Shown here piece by piece: positions 59,067 to 64,000 of a DNA stretch of 64,000 bases (the first letter of the stretch is position 1; each line of letters begins with the position of its first letter). This DNA comes from Hexactinellida sp. DTS-2022 (Eukaryota; Porifera; Hexactinellida). Location: NCBI GenBank assembly GCA_028753945.1, contig JAPNXP010000008.1, positions 1,984,001 through 2,048,000 of the forward strand. The letters run 5' to 3'. The notes beneath the pieces are model-generated. The model did no database searches and was not told the origin of the DNA. It saw only the letters and a program-made list of their open reading frames with translations. Position numbers and translations under genes: made by a program.

Positions 59067-59503
59067 CAGAGATGCAGCGGTCCGGAAATTTCATGGACCG
59101 GACCGGACCGTCATGATTTTTTTCTGGACTGTCCGGACCGGTCCAGTCCGTATGATAAAAATATTGGATCGGTCTGGACCGGTCCAGACCGATCAATGGT
59201 CCAGACCGTTATATCCCTTATTTGGACAGTTACAGACGACATAGTAGAGTGGCTAATTATATCCACTTGTATTTATAAGATACTTATTACTTATGTGCTT
59301 GTAGACAATATGAAATAACGGATTGGAGCCTGATCGTTTGTCCAATCTAGGATGAGTCCAGACCTATGAACGGTCCAGACCGATGAACCGGTCCAGACCG
59401 TTATATCGTTAATTTGGACCGGTCCAGACCGCACTTGAAAATAAGCGGACCGGACCGACCTGAGACCGGTCGGTCCGGTCCGGTCCAGACCGCTGCATCT
59501 CTG
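59067..59503. mobile_element. 437-bp hAT-type MITE of GGACCGGTCC palindromes
   Basis: Perfect 8-bp duplication ATCAATAA (59059-59066, 59504-59511). Inverted ends CAGAGATGCAGCGGTCCGG and its complement. Most of the interior is copies of GGTCCAGACCG and GGACCGGTCCAGAC in both directions. Confidence 0.92.
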
Positions 59504-60159
59504 ATCAATAATATTCATTTACATTGATTTAACGGTATCCCTTATAGGAAACTGATAAATCACTGTAGAACATGTCTATAGATTCTCTGAATACTTCTAA
59601 GTAATAACACAAGTTGATCAGCTTAAAAATAGCCAAGAATTTATTCATTCAAGTGCATATTGAATTGTTTTGACTAGGTATGGATTCTTTTAATATAAAG
59701 TTATGTGCGTCTATTCAATATAACATAGATAGTGTCAAGCTTCTATATAGTTTCTGAATTGTTCTAGAATGTTCTCTAGCTCAATTCAACTATATAAAAG
59801 CAATATCTTTCGGAGCTATTTCGAATAAAATGAGATTTCGAAATTTCTTCAACGAATATGAGGGGGACAACGTCTGAGGTAGGGATATTTGAATATTTAT
59901 TTAGTTTTGAGATTGTTTATCTCTTATTAGTAGAATTATGGTGTTTTTTGCTTATTCAATCACTCGAAGCTAAATGTTAGTGGTCTAGAACTTGTAGAAA
60001 TTTTTCGAGCTCTTAACCTATCTTGATTTCGTCTAGCTCCGTGACATTAGTCACCAAACACCGGCATTTATATTATTTTGAGAAAAAGGCCGCAAAGAAT
60101 CCCCACACGATTAAATTTACGAAGTAGTATTCGATAACTATACCATCTAACTTAAAAAG

Positions 60160-60850
60160 GATTATTGATGTTACTAGGAAGTTGGAACTAAGCTCTAGCT
60201 TATTATTTAATTTCAAAGTTCATGGTTTCATTTCTGAAATGACACCACCATATATGGGTATGTAAATTTATAGAAGTGTGACCATTTGATTATGAGTCTC
60301 ATTTGTACTTTCAATGAGTTTGTAGTAGGATATTGATGTGAATAGAATGTTAGAGCTAAACTCTAGAGTTTATACTTTCGTTGATATAGATTTTGCTGTG
60401 TCATCAAAATTGGGCACATTGCATGCCCATATAGGGATCATTTTGAAAACGGAGGGTGTTAGGGTCCCAAAATGTATTATGCACGTATAGGAAGTTGTGT
60501 ATTGCGAGCATTTTGAGACGTATATGTTGATGCTAGCTGCTCGGGTGCCTGAGATAGAAAATGGACAAGAAAACGTACCCTCGAATGAGATTATAGACCA
60601 TAAATGTTTAGATTTTCACTTTTTGCGAATTTTTTTTGATCAATTGTTGTTTATTTTCGTCATTGATTGCTAGGATAGAGTTATGATACCCCCAATCTTA
60701 CCATTGTTGAGTAATACAGTACTGATAATAGTTCAAAGTGGAGAAACCCGTGATACGCTGTACAAAATAGCTAATAACTCTGAAAATACGCGTGGACGTG
60801 GCTCAAAACCATATACAAACGTTAGTTATGGTCCTTCGGCAGTGTTTGGT
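60160..60850 (+). repeat. dispersed repeat, copy of 39350-40400
   Basis: Colinear with 39350-40400 without the hAT insertion (GGAAGTTGGAACTAAGCTCT, CCATATATGGGTATG, CACGTATAGGAAGTTGTGTA, GAGCATTTTGAGACGTATAT). Non-coding; it ends just before the P-type element. Confidence 0.75.
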
Positions 60851-60926
60851 ACAAAAAAAAAAATTAATTTATGTTGTTTTTTGGAGAGAAATTTCGATTT
60901 CTTTCCCTATAAGGGACACCCTTAAC

Positions 60927-63603
60927 CATAGCCTACTCTATATATGGCCTGACAGTAACCTAGAAAATGTGGACCAAGGATGAAGGAGAAGATGGTAATA
61001 TTTATCCAACCACAATATTTAATTTCAAAAATAATAATCATAATCAACCACATTAATTAGAAATATTCTTGAAATATATACAATTATTGATCAGATTTTA
61101 TTCCAAACTCTTCTATTGACGTAAAATCTCATCCTTTTAATTTCGCTTTGGTATTTTATTCATATTAGCTTCTATTCATACCTAACTCGTGTTCTGTCCC
61201 CGGATGCAAGAGCAACTACAACCCGGATGACCATGTTCCTTGTGTTCAAGATGCCTCAAAATCCACCAACCCTGAATCATGCCTGGACATACGCTCTTCG
61301 TCGCGAGGATATCGGTGACCTGAAGGTGGTCTATGTATGTATCAACTATTTTCAGAAAGAAGACATAGACTACACTTTCCAAGTCCCAAGAGGAGATAGT
61401 ACTTTTACTGAAGTACCGCGGTCCGCGGGCAAAGCCAAAGCTGAAGGAAGGCGCTGTACCAAGTTTACTAACTCGCTGCCCAGCATATTACTTATCCAAA
61501 CCTTACAAACGGAATCGCTTCTCATACGATGCAAAAGAGGAAGAATTGATGAACCAAACACTACAACTCAGCTTGAGATCCGAGAGTCAAGAGAAAGAGA
61601 AGTTTGTGGTAACTCTCCACAGGACTTGAAAGATAAGTTAACCTTGATTTATTTACCTTATAGTTGGTTGGTGTGGTTCCGTAATGAAAGCAACATAACG
61701 TTTGTTCTCGCTAAAATGGCTGAAAAAAATATCTCAGTAGATTTGTACCTTGAAATCAATGCTTATTTATCCACCTCAGCCTATTTTAATAGACAGAGTA
61801 TATCTGTTTCCATTGCTGCAATTAGTGGCATCCGAGAAATAGAATCTGTTTTGCAGGAACTTGCTTTAAAATACAACTCTAGTTCTTATTGTGATTATCC
61901 CCTTAAGTTCGGTTGTGCATCCTTTGAAGACGTATGTCAATTATATAATTCAGAAAGAACAAGTTTATCCAAGTTAGCTCCTCATTTGACTATGGAGTCA
62001 TGTTTTCCGTCTAGCATAGAGCGTCAAAATGTAAAACTGGTTTTGAAAGTAGTTAACGAATTAATAACAATATCTGCGCTAACTATCCAGAATATAGAAA
62101 GAATACTCCGGAGTTTGTTGATACCCTTCTTACTGTTTGGAAATTATTCAACGTTAACACACCATTTAAAGGAATACGTTTGAACGATAATTTCTCTAGA
62201 CCTTTGACTTTTAATGAAGAGCGATTTCTATTTTTGACTCATGTAGTTCTGGTTAGATGCTTGGCAAACTTTACCAGAAAAAATTGGAAAACTGAGTATA
62301 CAAACATACACCAGTTTTAGACATGCTTGTATTGCCTTACCACAAATTACCAATCATTTGACTCAATCTTGTGGCTTTACATATCTGTTGTCCTCCTTTC
62401 TACAGACGGATCCCTTGGAACACCATTTCGGTCTATACCGTATGATGTCGGGTTCTAATTATCACATTTCCTATCTTCAAATCCTTGAACCGAGCGTCGA
62501 CTTAAACTTTCTAGCATATTAAACATATTTACTGACCAACAAGACACTTCCTTTCAATCTATTCAGTCATTTGTTAAGTAATTTTCTTCTCCGTATAGCG
62601 TATTCCACTACTGATGGTGAGTTCAATTTGGAGACTTTTCTTGATGCGATTAATGATTTATCAACAATTGATTGTGGTTCACAGTTGCTTCAATCATTAG
62701 CCTTTATTGCAGGCTATACTGTCCATCAGTACCTGAAACAAACAAAACCGTGTCATGCCTGTACATATGCTAACAGTTGATAAAGTATTTCTCCTTGATT
62801 TAGACCTGGACTCTCAGTATAAACTTCTGCAGCTAACGGACCGTGGCGGACTTAAATATCCATCTGAGCCAGTTTAAATTCCATATTTATTATATGGAAG
62901 ACCTTTAGTGCCATCGAAAACAATAAAGAGCTGATGGCGAAGCTTGTAAGTGGACATTCTAGAAAAATACTAGTTGAACTCACGTTGATGTATTTGGAAG
63001 ATAGCGATAATCGTGATCCAAGTATTTGGAAGTCTACTTGTATTAGCTGTGGTGTGTTTAGTTGGAACATCTTATCGAAGCTCGTCTTTACTGCAGCGAA
63101 TTGCTTTCTTGCAAACATTAACAAAGTTAAGAATTATAACTCGCTGGTTCTTTCAAAAAGTATAGAAAGCGTAAATTTAAGAAATTCTCTTAATTATGTG
63201 TCTACTTATTTGTATTTACTATTTACCTTGATTTGTATTACTCTGTTATTCCTATTTCTATTATGTAGTTAAGTGTGTCGTGTGTCACTGCTAGAGCCAG
63301 AGAGAGAAAGGAGAAAGAGGCGAAAGCAAAGAAAGCAAATAATTGTGTATTATTTACTGTATATTAATATTAGAAATTGTACTGTTTGTGTATATTATTA
63401 CTATTAAATTATGAAAATCCAATCACCGTTCTCATTACAGCTAATACTAATCACGGGCTAGCACTGCTGAGTTATGTTTACGACCTAGAGACCCATAAAG
63501 AACTTAGTAGTTCAATATAGAAAACATTAAAAAATTAAAATTTCCCATCTTCTTGTGCATCCCTGGTACATCTACTGTCAGGCCATATATAGAGTAGGCT
63601 ATG
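60927..63603. mobile_element. 2.7-kb P-type transposon, 31-bp inverted ends
   Basis: CATAGCCTACTCTATATATG followed by GCCTGACAGTA (60927-60957) is repeated exactly in reverse complement at 63573-63603. Thirty-one bases is also the inverted-repeat length of the Drosophila P element. Flanks CCTTAAC and ATTTAAC share TTAAC, consistent with a degraded 7-bp duplication. The only gene is the THAP/P transposase relic. Confidence 0.9.
61178..63190 (+). pseudogene. P-element-type transposase with damaged THAP finger
   Basis: The expected start codon is ATA (61178), followed by PNSCSVPGCKSNYNPDD, then a one-base insertion near 61240 before VFKMPQNPPTLNHAWTYALR, VVYVCINYFQKEDIDY. The zinc-binding histidine (VKHF in the 5705 copy) is tyrosine here. 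Later parts: FRNESNITFVLAKMAEKNIS, FNRQSISVSIAAISGIREIE, RQNVKLVLKVVNELITISAL, then in another frame VDTLLTVWKLFNVNTPFKGI, DPLEHHFGLYRMMSGSNYHI (the P-element LE-FG-YR-MSG-NY motif), LLQLTDRGGLKYPSEPV and IWKSTCISCGVFSWNILSKL. Frame breaks lie near 61240, 61430, 62105 and 62500. Dead copy, related to those at 5705, 23395 and 41203. Confidence 0.85.
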
Positions 63604-63717
63604 ATTTAACGAATAAACGCAGTAGATATTACATATTTACATTTTATACTTAACCACAAGTATTTGAATATTTAATAAACAACTCAATTTTTTGAAATTT
63701 TTGTCTGATGGACAGTT

Positions 63718-63837
63718 TAATAATGTATGTAACATTTTTGGGTCAAATGATGCAATTAGTGACTGGTTACTCTGTAGTTTAAGAGTAACCAGTCACTAAT
63801 TGCATCATTTGACCCAAAAATGTTACATACATTATTA
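63718..63837. repeat. perfect 56-bp stem hairpin
   Basis: 63718-63773 (TAATAATGTATGTAACATTT ...) is exactly complementary to 63782-63837, with an 8-base loop GTAGTTTA. It looks like a very young hairpin MITE. Downstream to the window end is AT-rich DNA without signal. Confidence 0.92.
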
Positions 63838-64000
63838 TAGTTTTTTCTGTAGTTTAATTAAGATAGCATAGGTGTAATAATTGACCATATCTTACCATTT
63901 ACAAAAGTATCATCGAAAACTGAATAAAATAAATGATAACGAATTCGGAAACCATAAGAGATGTTCTAATTATGGACAAATATCTGGAAACTAGAAGAAA

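Noticed and set aside
58987-59518. Open frames on both strands through the GGACCGGTCC region
   Set aside because: They are produced by the palindromic repeat and end at its borders.

Overview
This is an AT-rich nuclear segment of an animal, most likely an invertebrate. It is built almost entirely of layered transposable elements, and I find no host gene, tRNA or rRNA. Coding relics recognised by their motifs are: MULE (Mutator-like), P-element/THAP (four or more copies), hAT (two lineages), pogo/Tigger, Tc1, two LINE 3' ends, a small gag-like piece, a HIRAN-domain protein, and an unclassified protein family with a possible D-D-E triad. Every coding region carries stops or frameshifts, so nothing here is clearly an intact autonomous transposase. 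The mixture of P/THAP, Tigger, hAT, MULE and L2/CR1-like LINEs suggests a marine invertebrate (for example cnidarian, sponge or tunicate grade), but the species cannot be named.

Layout. 1-1.6 kb: a MULE with array-like ends and an 8-bp target duplication. 1.6-6.3 kb: foldback DNA, a P-like MITE and a THAP exon. 6.3-10.4 kb: a multi-armed palindrome hosting hAT insertions and a P-like MITE. 11-14.2 kb: MITEs. 14.27-21.60 kb: a 7.3-kb transposon with about 265-bp inverted ends and a perfect 8-bp duplication, whose only gene is the unclassified family. 22.3-24.9 kb: a dispersed repeat and a P relic. 24.9-28.0 kb: a Tigger with two divergent genes, transposase and HIRAN. 28.6-30.7 kb: a hAT transposase relic. 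30.8-33.1 kb: a P-like foldback holding a MULE and two 5-bp-duplication elements. 33.5-40.4 kb: MITEs, LINE ends and a GC-rich block. 41-49 kb: small P, gag and hAT relics, then a hAT carrying a satellite and a Tc1. 49.7-52.1 kb: MITEs. 52.68-58.69 kb: a 6-kb P-type transposon with about 305-bp inverted ends. 59-63.6 kb: a hAT MITE and a second P-type transposon.

The main result is the set of element boundaries. Reading flanks directly gives exact or near-exact target-site duplications for more than 20 elements. They sort into classes: 8 bp (hAT, the CATAGAC P-type group, and the unclassified transposon), 7 bp (CATGG/CATTG/CACGG/CATAGCC P-type group), 5 bp (a CAGGG...CCCTG group), 9 bp (one MULE) and TA (Tc1, Tigger). 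Several insertions are confirmed by an uninterrupted copy of the same site elsewhere in the window.
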